Shown here piece after piece: positions 7,374 to 15,333 of a DNA stretch of 38,301 nucleotides. The notes under the pieces are model-generated. The model was not told the DNA's origin and did no database searches. It was given only the letters and a program-made list of their open reading frames with translations. The position numbers were made by a program, and so were the translations under genes. The DNA comes from Lachnospiraceae bacterium (GTDB lineage Bacteria > Bacillota > Clostridia > Lachnospirales > Lachnospiraceae), in NCBI GenBank assembly GCA_009774625.1, contig VSOB01000031.1, forward strand, positions 1 through 38,301, in the 5' to 3' direction. Each line of letters begins with the position of its first letter. Position 1 is the first letter of the stretch.

Positions 7374-9071
7374 TTACCGGCGGGACGCTGCCTCAGAGGT
7401 AAACTGTGTCACCCTGAAGATCACAAATTCCGCCGGACGGGAAGGGGCAATGCCGATGTTGCAGATCAGACGCCCGTTCCTGATATCGTCCTCGGTCATA
7501 GTGGACGGCCCGATCTCCACAAAGAAACTTTCCTCCGGCGCAGCGCCCGCCAGCATGCCGCTTCTCCACAGTGTTTCCAGAAACCCGCTGACGGTAAGCC
7601 GGACCCTGGTCCAGAGAGAGGCATCGTTTGGCTCAAATACCACCCAGCCGGTATTGGCTCTGATGCTTTCCTCCACATAGATAAAGAGCCTTCTTACATT
7701 GACATAGCGAAATGCGCTGTTGCTGCCTGCTGTCCTGGCGCCCCATACACGGATCCCCTGTCCCGGCAGCGCCCGGATCAGGTTGATCCCTGCCGGATTC
7801 AGAATGTCCTGTTCCTGTCTGGTAAACGAAACCTGCAGCCCGCTGCACAATACCGTTTCATTGGCCGGCGCCTTGTGCACGCCCCTGGAACTGTCCGTTC
7901 TGGCATAAATGCCCATCACCGCGCCGGAAGGCGGAAAATATCCTTCCTTCTGGGTGGAACGGTCAAAATTCCGGAGCCAGGGATGATACATGGCTGCATA
8001 GGTACTGTCGATCATCTCTCTGTACCGGAGCAGTTCCCCTGTATCCCACATCTCTTTTGGCATATCCAGAACAGCAAAGCGGCTGCCCATCGTTTCACAG
8101 TGGGCCACCAGGGATACCATCACCTCCGGAATGGTAACACCGGGCACCGCCATCATATTCACTGTGGCATTTTCCAGAAATGCCTGTATGCCTGTCCGCC
8201 TGCCGGCGCCCTGATCCTGACCGATAAAAGTGCCTGCATTTACCTGTTCCATACTGCCGTCGCTTCCGCCCTCCAGCGTAAGGGTTCCGAGGGAAACCCC
8301 CTCCCCCAGAATCGCCTCCACAGGATTGCCCATACCCGTCTCCCCGGTCAATGCCGCCCGGATCAGGCGGCTCCTTTCCAGCCTGCTGAGTATATAATCG
8401 GGCGAAGCTATGTTAAAGCTCAGATTACCGTAGACTTCCGCTTCCTCAAGATAACGGATCTGCAGTTGTGTCTCCAGAAGATACAGCACTCTTTCTGGTA
8501 CCAGTCCCCCGTCCACCACATCCAGGCCAAACGGCTCTTCAAAAGTGACATTATTGTCATAAATCATCTGAATGCGGTTATAATTTCCGTCCGTAAACAC
8601 CAGGTCCCCTTCTGCAAAACCGGCAGTGGAACGTGCCCGGTAGGTCCTGTCTCCTTTCTGCTCCAGAAGCTGCAGCTTTTTTTTCAAAACGGTGGAAAAG
8701 TGCAACTGTATCCGGTTGCCCCAGCTCCCCTCATTGACCGCTTCCGCCCGGAAAATACCGGCCCTCAGATACGCCGGTGCGGCATCCTCTGCCGTCACCC
8801 GGCTCACATAGCAGCGCGTTCCCCCGTTGGCAAAAAACTGCTCCACACTGCTGGCCAGATAACGATACTCCCCATGGGTAAATTCGTTCAAAGGGCCGCC
8901 GAAAATCCGTATAAATTCCGCATACGACGGGACAAAAACCGGCGCACCCGCCGCAGGCCCTTTGACTGCCATCCCCACAAACCCGGCCGTACTCGTTCCC
9001 ACCCCCTCAATCGTCCTGGGAGAATTGTCATATTCTTCCATATACACTCCCGGTGATAAATATTCCGCCAT
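7374..9071 (-). CDS. Contractile tail sheath protein
   Basis: A 565-aa protein of the phage tail sheath family. The start MAEYLSPGVYMEEYDNSPRTIEGVGTST is the classical sheath N-terminus (Y-x-S-P-G-V-Y-x-E-E). FVGMAVKGP, EFIRIFGG, FANGGTRCYVSRV, then the C-terminal VNVRRLFIYVEESI, WVVFEPND and FVIFRVTQFTSEA are all conserved positions. The protein assembles a helical jacket around the tube and contracts to fire it. Length is in the usual range for CIS sheaths, and a single sheath gene is present. AAGGAGAAT precedes the ATG. The downstream gene is the inner tube. Confidence 0.95.
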   Translation of the reverse strand: MAEYLSPGVYMEEYDNSPRTIEGVGTSTAGFVGMAVKGPAAGAPVFVPSYAEFIRIFGGPLNEFTHGEYRYLASSVEQFFANGGTRCYVSRVTAEDAAPAYLRAGIFRAEAVNEGSWGNRIQLHFSTVLKKKLQLLEQKGDRTYRARSTAGFAEGDLVFTDGNYNRIQMIYDNNVTFEEPFGLDVVDGGLVPERVLYLLETQLQIRYLEEAEVYGNLSFNIASPDYILSRLERSRLIRAALTGETGMGNPVEAILGEGVSLGTLTLEGGSDGSMEQVNAGTFIGQDQGAGRRTGIQAFLENATVNMMAVPGVTIPEVMVSLVAHCETMGSRFAVLDMPKEMWDTGELLRYREMIDSTYAAMYHPWLRNFDRSTQKEGYFPPSGAVMGIYARTDSSRGVHKAPANETVLCSGLQVSFTRQEQDILNPAGINLIRALPGQGIRVWGARTAGSNSAFRYVNVRRLFIYVEESIRANTGWVVFEPNDASLWTRVRLTVSGFLETLWRSGMLAGAAPEESFFVEIGPSTMTEDDIRNGRLICNIGIAPSRPAEFVIFRVTQFTSEAASRR

Positions 9072-9095
9072 ACCATTCTCCTTCCTGTCTTTTCC

Positions 9096-9479
9096 TTACA
9101 CCAATACCTTTGTCTGCCCCGGATCCGCCACCGATATCACACCACCGAAAGCGCACATGAGCCGGGCTTCATTGGTCAGGCAGGGCACTCCCCCGGCCAG
9201 CGCCTTTGTCTGTCCGCCGATCCACATACCGCTTACCTGCGGCGTACAGGGCTGCGGCACGATCACTCCCGTCACGCTCAAAACCGGGGCAATCGCCGGA
9301 TGGGTGGGACAGACACAGGCCGGGCAAGGCACAATATTCACATAAGCCGCACTATCCTTTACCGTCATCGCCGGTTTTCCATTCAGCAACACCTGCGGCC
9401 GGCCGGTAGCCGCCAAAGTGCCCGGTCCGGCTCCCCCGCTGCACAGATACGCGGCCCCTGTCGCTACCAAAACTCCCAT
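9096..9479 (-). CDS. PAAR-like spike-tip protein (DUF4280-like)
   Basis: A 127-aa protein rich in Gly, Pro, Cys and Val. It begins GVLVATGAAYLCSGGAGPGTL, then VLLNGKPAMTVKDSAAYVNIVPCPACVCPTHP, and later MWIGGQTKALAGGVPCLTNEARLMCAFGGVISV. This is the layout of the PAAR-like DUF4280 family, in which a pointed beta-structure holds a metal ion and caps the spike. Cysteines in CPACVCPTHP could bind metal. In this operon it is separated from the spike gene by the sheath and tube genes. It could carry or recruit an effector, but no extra domain is fused. GAGGAGCAG precedes the ATG. Confidence 0.85.
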   Translation of the reverse strand: MGVLVATGAAYLCSGGAGPGTLAATGRPQVLLNGKPAMTVKDSAAYVNIVPCPACVCPTHPAIAPVLSVTGVIVPQPCTPQVSGMWIGGQTKALAGGVPCLTNEARLMCAFGGVISVADPGQTKVLV

Positions 9480-9518
9480 TCTGCTCCTCTCTGCAGCCCG
9501 GCAGGGACTGCGCTGTAC

Positions 9519-12074
9519 TCAATTGCTCATCAGCAGGCCGGCCAGTTCTTTTGAGGCTGCCACCACATCTTCGTCAGCCAGGACCGCATAGCCGGTTCCG
9601 GGAATGGCATAAGCCTGACAGCCGAACTGTTCACGGACATACTCCGGCGGCAGATATAAAACGCCGGCATACCCGGCAGCCGCCTCCATTTCCTCCGTCT
9701 TTCCTCCGTCCCGCTGCACCTGCCTCTGAAATGCGGTAAACTGATAATAAATACTTCCTTTGGAAAGAATCACGGTTTTTCCCGTATCATGCCAGACATA
9801 ACGATAGCCCTTATACGCAGCTAGGACCTGGCTGTTTACCAGCCCGTTTTTCTGTTCATACAAATAGATACCCTCCCGGCCTGCCAGAGAGGCAGCCAGG
9901 GCTTCGGCACTCTTAAGGAGCATTTCATTACTTTCGGCGTCGCCGCAGGCCGCCAGTGCCATCACTGCCGCCATTTTGTCCTTCGGTGACACCGCAGCAT
10001 CATTCTGCCCGCCTTCCAGGCTGCCGCCCAGGGCTTCTTCCAGAACCGACACTGCCTGTTCCGGCGTCAGCGCCTCCTCCAATGGATGTATCACATCACT
10101 GTATGCGGCCACCGCCTCTTCGATTTTTTCCATGATTTCGTCATATTCCCCGTGGCCATTCAGAAATCCGGTCCGGGCCATCTCTTTGTACACCTCTTTC
10201 AGGGCATTGCCGGCCAGAGACGAGCCGCCGCTCAGAGAGGCAATCAGCCCGTCCACATTCGCCTCCAGCTCTGACAGATTCTGCGGCCCGCTGCTTTGCA
10301 GCGCTTTTATGGCGTCAATTTTGTGCCGCTGCGTATTTTCCGCTTCGCTGCCGTCCGTCAGCTCTGCACTGGCAATGGCGATCTGCCGCTCCAGTACGGC
10401 GATCCGGCTTTTGACTTCCGCTCTGTCACTGTCCTGCGCCGCCTCCAGAACAGCCTTTTCTTCATACATCCGGTTTAAACCATCGGCCTGTACCTGAGCA
10501 GCCTTCCTGATTTCCGCTTCCTTTGCCTCTATCCTGGCGGCCAGCCGGCCTGCCCGGTCCAGATCCAGGTCATCCAGCGCTTCCAGCCTCTCTTCCTGCA
10601 GCTTTGCTTTTTCTTCATACAGACGGTTCATCGGTATCTCCCCGTCCCCTGCCGTCACCTGCGTCAGCAGCATCTGCAGCCAGATGAGATGACTGTCTGT
10701 GGACGCCTGCGCTGCCTGTTCATAATCGTCCGCAGGGACAACGCTCAGAAAATATTCCACTTGTTTCATCCGCTTCCTGATATAGTCCTGTGCTTCCTCT
10801 CTTTCCATCCGGTCCACTGCTGCCTGAATATAAAACTGCAGTTCATTCCGGGCCGTTTCACACTCCGCTGTATCATCCGCCATAATATGTTCCAGGACCA
10901 CATGGGAAGCGCTTTCCGCCAACGCCTCCTGATACCTCTGACTGCTTCCCAAAGAAAGCGCAGACGCATATCCCGCATCCCCCGGCGGTATCAGTTCACG
11001 CTCCAGAAAGGCCAGTTCCCCGGCTGCATCACAGATCTCGGACTGCATAATGTGCCCCAGCAGTATCAGTTTCTGTACATCCTCATCACAGGCCGCGTGC
11101 TCTCCCGCCTCTGCATGTCCTGTCAGCGACATCGCCAGACGATATCTTGCATTATCCATCACCGTATCCCCAGCGGCCAGTGCATTTCCCTGGGCTCTGA
11201 TCAAAGAGTCCGTCAGATTCCGGCCGCTGTCCTGCATGGCCGTCAGCAGCGCCTGGTCGGGCAGGGCAGATTCTGTCTCTTCCTCTGCCTCTCCGCCAGT
11301 CATTTCATCACTCATCGCCTGCAAAGCCACCGACAGACTTTCATACACAGCCGCCCGCCTGCTGCAGTCCACCTTTCCCATAATCTCCTGTACGGTGTCC
11401 TTTTCCTCCTGGGGCGCCCCATTTTCACACAGCACCATATAATAAGCCTGCAGCGCCTCCATCTGCCCGTCATACTGCGCTGCCGCATCGTCTCTCACAT
11501 TGGTGTCCTCAAAAAATCCCCGGATCCGGTTCAGCGCTTTTTCCGTCTCCCGGTCCGGATCCGACCCGGAAAGCAGATCATACTGCAGCTTTAACGGCTC
11601 CAGCTCCGGCAGTGTATCTGTCTCATAGAGAGGCCGGATGGCAAACACGGACACAGCCTGTCCGGTGCGCAGATCATAAGTGATGCCGTCCGCGCCTGTC
11701 CGATGTGTCAGAAACAGCGCCCCGATTTCCTCATTGTCTGTCATTACACCGGTTTCCATAATATCCGAAAGGGAAACGGCATCCGTAATATCCATCCACC
11801 TGCCGTCAGCCAGCTCCGATTTATAGTACCGGTTCATCTGGACGGCATCCGATGCCGATGCCTCTGCAATCTGATACAGTTCATCCGTCATTGCATGCAG
11901 ATGTATCAGATGGGTCCCGATGATCAGCATGGAATTTTCCTCTGCAGCCGGATCAATATGTACGCCGCTTTCCTCATAAACGGCCTCTGTCGTCAGAAAA
12001 GTCTGCCAGATGAAAACTGCCGCCAGAACTCCCATCAGGCCACCCATGATATACATTGCCGGTTTTCTCTTCAT
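9519..12074 (-). CDS. Anchored extracytoplasmic coiled-coil protein with copper-amine-oxidase-like C-terminus
   Basis: An 851-aa protein with an uncleaved-looking N-terminal membrane segment (YIMGGLMGVLAAVFIWQTFL, residues ~8-27) and a long external part. Residues ~30-480 are mostly helical and acidic. Residues ~485-600 are strongly charged and heptad-like (EEKAKLQEERLEAL, IEAKEAEIRKAAQ), indicating coiled coil. The last ~110 residues (NSQVLAAYKGYRYVWHDTGKTVILSKG, then YLPPEYVREQFGCQ) resemble the copper amine oxidase N-terminal-like domain common in clostridial surface proteins. Its start overlaps the stop of the TolC-like gene by ATGA, so the two are translationally coupled and probably act together. 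I infer a role in docking the CIS at the envelope. There is no close known homologue I can name. Confidence 0.72.
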   Translation of the reverse strand: MKRKPAMYIMGGLMGVLAAVFIWQTFLTTEAVYEESGVHIDPAAEENSMLIIGTHLIHLHAMTDELYQIAEASASDAVQMNRYYKSELADGRWMDITDAVSLSDIMETGVMTDNEEIGALFLTHRTGADGITYDLRTGQAVSVFAIRPLYETDTLPELEPLKLQYDLLSGSDPDRETEKALNRIRGFFEDTNVRDDAAAQYDGQMEALQAYYMVLCENGAPQEEKDTVQEIMGKVDCSRRAAVYESLSVALQAMSDEMTGGEAEEETESALPDQALLTAMQDSGRNLTDSLIRAQGNALAAGDTVMDNARYRLAMSLTGHAEAGEHAACDEDVQKLILLGHIMQSEICDAAGELAFLERELIPPGDAGYASALSLGSSQRYQEALAESASHVVLEHIMADDTAECETARNELQFYIQAAVDRMEREEAQDYIRKRMKQVEYFLSVVPADDYEQAAQASTDSHLIWLQMLLTQVTAGDGEIPMNRLYEEKAKLQEERLEALDDLDLDRAGRLAARIEAKEAEIRKAAQVQADGLNRMYEEKAVLEAAQDSDRAEVKSRIAVLERQIAIASAELTDGSEAENTQRHKIDAIKALQSSGPQNLSELEANVDGLIASLSGGSSLAGNALKEVYKEMARTGFLNGHGEYDEIMEKIEEAVAAYSDVIHPLEEALTPEQAVSVLEEALGGSLEGGQNDAAVSPKDKMAAVMALAACGDAESNEMLLKSAEALAASLAGREGIYLYEQKNGLVNSQVLAAYKGYRYVWHDTGKTVILSKGSIYYQFTAFQRQVQRDGGKTEEMEAAAGYAGVLYLPPEYVREQFGCQAYAIPGTGYAVLADEDVVAASKELAGLLMSN

Positions 12075-14101
12075 AGTTTTTCCCTGTCAATCTTCCCTGT
12101 CAGCGTATTAAAACTGCCTTCATACAAAAATGCGCCGCTTTTTTCATAAAACAATATATGCAGCCTGCCCAGATCCGCCGTCATGGCCGACAGATAGACA
12201 AAGCTCTCTGTCACCGGCACCAGCTCTTCCGAATAGAGAAATCTGCCGTCTCCTTCCTGTATCCGGTATGCGCCGATCGGCTCTCCCGGTTCCGGTGTCA
12301 CCGTGATTTGGACGATGCCCGTCCGGTGGTCGCTCTGACAGGAAAAGGATGCAACCGTCTCCCGCTCTTCTGCTTCCACCCGGTAATTTCCGTAAAGCTC
12401 CAGAGGCGCCCGGTTGACCTGGGAATCGATTTCACATACTGCCGCCAGTTCTTCTCCGTCATACAAACGCACCCTGACACTGTCCACACTGTCCAGATCC
12501 AGCGCCAGATGCCGGATCTCACTGCCCGGCGCTGTCCGTTCCCCGATCCTGACGCCGTTCACCCACAGCTCATATCCGGATACCGCCAGGGGAAATCCAT
12601 CCGGGATGCTGACACCGAACATAAAAATATTGTCCTCCACCTTCGTCTCGATGTAATAATAGGCCCCTTCTATCCGGTCCGCAGTCACAAAGCTGTCCCC
12701 GCCGCCGTTTCCCTCCGGCAGCACGCCCCCTTCTTCCAGATATCTGCTGATACCGCCGCAGGTCAGCCGGTCAAAGGAATATAACTGGCTGCTGTATTCG
12801 GCCAGCAGATCCAGCTCTTCCAACTGGTATCCGGCATATTCTTCCTGCAAATCCGAAAATTCCTCATAGGACAGCTCTCCCATCCGGTTGCGCAGACAGG
12901 CCCGGTCCAGTTCTGTTTTTAATGTCTGATTGGATGCTCTCATCGTCTGATATGCGTTCCGGACTGTGATCAGATTTTCATACGCATCCCTTACACTGCT
13001 CTCCAACTGTGCTTTCGCTTTTTCCTGTTCTGCCAGTGCATCCGCATAGTCCAGAGCCGATGTATACAGCACATAGGGATCATCCTCCACATAACGCACT
13101 CCGTCAATGGCACCCTTAAACCATTCTTTTGGAATCCGGATAAATAAAATCCGCAGACTTCCCGCCCAGGGCTGATCGATTCTGGTCAGGAACTCATTGT
13201 ATGCCTTCCGGAAAGCATAGCTGTCCACTTCCTGGCCGCTTTTTGCCTGATTGATATAGGGCTGGATGCTGTTCATCTGAGAGCCGTACTGTCCCCGCAG
13301 CAGACTTTCGTTCAGTTCCAGTCCGATTTTATTGACTGCTGCAGTCATTTTTGCTTCATAATATGCGTGATCCGCCTCCAGTGTATACGCAGTCAAATCA
13401 TCCAGGATGCTTCTGGGAATATCCGCTTCCACAAAGGGATCGGCAAAGCGATAGCCTGCCGTAATATCCAGTTTCACCAGTTTGGAAATCTTTTCTTTTA
13501 AAAGTTCCAGATTCCGTTCCTGAGCCGCCAGTTCATTGGTCAGCCGTTCCACCGTTTTTTTCATCTTTTCCACATCTGCCGATGATGCGTCCCCGGTGCT
13601 GCATTTGATTTCATTGCGGTGCAGCGTATCCCGCCCGACAGTCAGCCGCTCCTTCAGATAAACGATCTTTTCCTGACAGACATAGGCCTGTACATAAAGC
13701 AGGGCCGCTTCTTCCTTTACGGCACAGGCCACATCAGACAATTGATGGGTGAGTACATCGATCCGGCTGCTGATCTGCATGGGTTTATACTGCCATTCAT
13801 AAGCATCCGCCAGGGCCGGCTGCTGAGGAAATTTGAAAGAAAGCAGCGGCGTCCACCTGAATGTGGACATATTTTTCTTTTTGAGACGGACAGATTTCAC
13901 GGCTGCGGCATATTTGACCTGCTGCATCTCGATTCTGGCCAATGTCCGTTTGTACTCCCCGCTGCCTGCCAGAGCAAGCTGCTGCGCCTGCCGGAGGGTA
14001 AGCGTCTTTTTCCCTGCCGCCTCTGCCGAAAAGCAGGGCGCAAAAGCCAGTATGACAATGGTCACAGCCATCGCTGTGCCTTTTCTGATCCATGCTTTCA
14101 T
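12071..14101 (-). CDS. TolC-like secreted helical protein
   Basis: A 676-aa protein with a signal peptide (GTAMAVTIVILAFAPCFSAEAA, residues ~8-29). Next comes KTLTLRQAQQLALAGSGEYK, the classical first helix of TolC/OEP-family proteins (LTLxxAxxxALxxN). Two long helical repeats follow (residues ~35-230 and ~235-440), with heptads such as VEKMKKTVERLTNELAAQERNLELLKEKIS and EEFSDLQEEYAGYQLEELDLL. Residues ~465-676 are beta-rich (VTPEPGEPIGAYRIQEGDGRFLY). A TolC-like fold is odd in a presumed monoderm, since there is no outer membrane to cross. Here it may form a helical barrel or scaffold around the injection apparatus. The start has AGGAGGG 6 nt upstream. It shares an ATGA overlap with the next gene. 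Confidence 0.72.
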   Translation of the reverse strand: MKAWIRKGTAMAVTIVILAFAPCFSAEAAGKKTLTLRQAQQLALAGSGEYKRTLARIEMQQVKYAAAVKSVRLKKKNMSTFRWTPLLSFKFPQQPALADAYEWQYKPMQISSRIDVLTHQLSDVACAVKEEAALLYVQAYVCQEKIVYLKERLTVGRDTLHRNEIKCSTGDASSADVEKMKKTVERLTNELAAQERNLELLKEKISKLVKLDITAGYRFADPFVEADIPRSILDDLTAYTLEADHAYYEAKMTAAVNKIGLELNESLLRGQYGSQMNSIQPYINQAKSGQEVDSYAFRKAYNEFLTRIDQPWAGSLRILFIRIPKEWFKGAIDGVRYVEDDPYVLYTSALDYADALAEQEKAKAQLESSVRDAYENLITVRNAYQTMRASNQTLKTELDRACLRNRMGELSYEEFSDLQEEYAGYQLEELDLLAEYSSQLYSFDRLTCGGISRYLEEGGVLPEGNGGGDSFVTADRIEGAYYYIETKVEDNIFMFGVSIPDGFPLAVSGYELWVNGVRIGERTAPGSEIRHLALDLDSVDSVRVRLYDGEELAAVCEIDSQVNRAPLELYGNYRVEAEERETVASFSCQSDHRTGIVQITVTPEPGEPIGAYRIQEGDGRFLYSEELVPVTESFVYLSAMTADLGRLHILFYEKSGAFLYEGSFNTLTGKIDREKL

Positions 14102-14154
14102 GCCGTCCCTCCTTCTTAGCCCTTTTTATTCTTTTTTTACTGTTTCCTGTTTCG

Positions 14155-15333
14155 CTACATCTCTTTCCCTTCGATCAAATAGCAGGAAAAACCGCCGTTT
14201 TTCTCCGTACAGAAAAAGGTATACAGGTAATCTTCCGTATCAAACCGGTACAGATACATCAGATACCCTTCGTCGTATCCGTCCACCTGCATACAGTCCT
14301 CAAACAGCGGCGTCGTCTCCATCCTCACCCGGTGAGCCTCCGCCTCCTGCCGCCCGGCTGCCTGGTTTACAGCCACCGCATCCGGCATGGTCAGACAGGT
14401 ATTTCCCTCATATACGGCCGGTCCCACCGCCGCACTGATCCGCGGAATCTCTTCCAGCAGACTGCCGTCCAGCCAAATGCTCTGTTCCAGAACATAGACC
14501 CCGTCCACTGTCCACACACCGTCCACTGTTTTCTCCCCGCTATGCGCCCTGTAAACGGCAGAAATCCCCGGCATGAAAACACAGTTATCCTGCTCTGAAA
14601 TATAGAGAATACGGCTGCCTGTATAGATCGCCGCCATTTCCGAAGCTGTCCTGCCCGCAAGCTCCTCATATACAATCCGGTCTTTTTGGAAGCTGCCCTC
14701 GTAAATCTGCTTTCCGCTGCCGTCATACAGCACGCCGCGGCCCTCTTTCAGGCCCCCGGCAAATCCGCCCTCATATTCGATCACGCCGCTCTTGCGATAC
14801 AGAGTGCCTTCCCCTTCGAACTCGTTCGCTGCAAAGTCTCCCGCATACCACAGAAGATTGCCCGGATAATACCGTTCCCCAAATCCGCTGTACTGGTTTT
14901 GGGAAAAGCCGCCCCGATACACCACATCTCCGTCCGGCGCATACAAAACACCGGTTCCATTGGCAGCGCCGTCCTCCACTTCCCCTTCATAAGCCAGATA
15001 ACCGGACTTACCCAGGATCGCCACCCGCCCGCTCTTAAACCTGAGCGGCAGCGCATTGTACCGGTAAGTGCTCACCCCGTCAGCAGCCCGGTCAGAACGG
15101 GCCGGCAGACAGGCAAGGATCACCCACAGGCTTCCCAGACCAAGAAACCCGGCCGCCAGGACAGCCAGCCTTCTGGCAATCATCCACCTGCCGACGACAA
15201 CATAGTCCGCGTCCCCCCTGGGTCTGATATCCGGCAGATGACTGCCATATTCCCTGCACTTTACCCGCAGGCATTCCCTGATATAAGAAGGCTTTAAACT
15301 ATACCGGGACCAAATCTTACTGAAACAGCCCAT
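14155..15333 (-). CDS. MORN-repeat membrane protein
   Basis: About 392 aa from the ATG at 15333, chosen because AGGAG lies ~9 nt upstream; the frame is open to 15351. Residues ~1-50 are basic and cytosolic and a single membrane helix follows (~52-76). Next come about five MORN-type repeats (residues ~105-225), seen as Y-x-G-x-x-x-x-G-x-x-x-G-x-G-x-x-x-x repeats: LAYEGEVEDGAANGTGVLY, VYRGGFSQNQYSGFGERYY, WYAGDFAANEFEGEGTLY, EYEGGFAGGLKEGRGVLY. The rest is a beta-rich extracytoplasmic domain. MORN repeats form rigid beta sheets that bind proteins or lipids. The gene overlaps the end of the sensor gene upstream, which implies coupling. Its task in the CIS is unknown. Confidence 0.75.
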   Translation of the reverse strand: MGCFSKIWSRYSLKPSYIRECLRVKCREYGSHLPDIRPRGDADYVVVGRWMIARRLAVLAAGFLGLGSLWVILACLPARSDRAADGVSTYRYNALPLRFKSGRVAILGKSGYLAYEGEVEDGAANGTGVLYAPDGDVVYRGGFSQNQYSGFGERYYPGNLLWYAGDFAANEFEGEGTLYRKSGVIEYEGGFAGGLKEGRGVLYDGSGKQIYEGSFQKDRIVYEELAGRTASEMAAIYTGSRILYISEQDNCVFMPGISAVYRAHSGEKTVDGVWTVDGVYVLEQSIWLDGSLLEEIPRISAAVGPAVYEGNTCLTMPDAVAVNQAAGRQEAEAHRVRMETTPLFEDCMQVDGYDEGYLMYLYRFDTEDYLYTFFCTEKNGGFSCYLIEGKEM

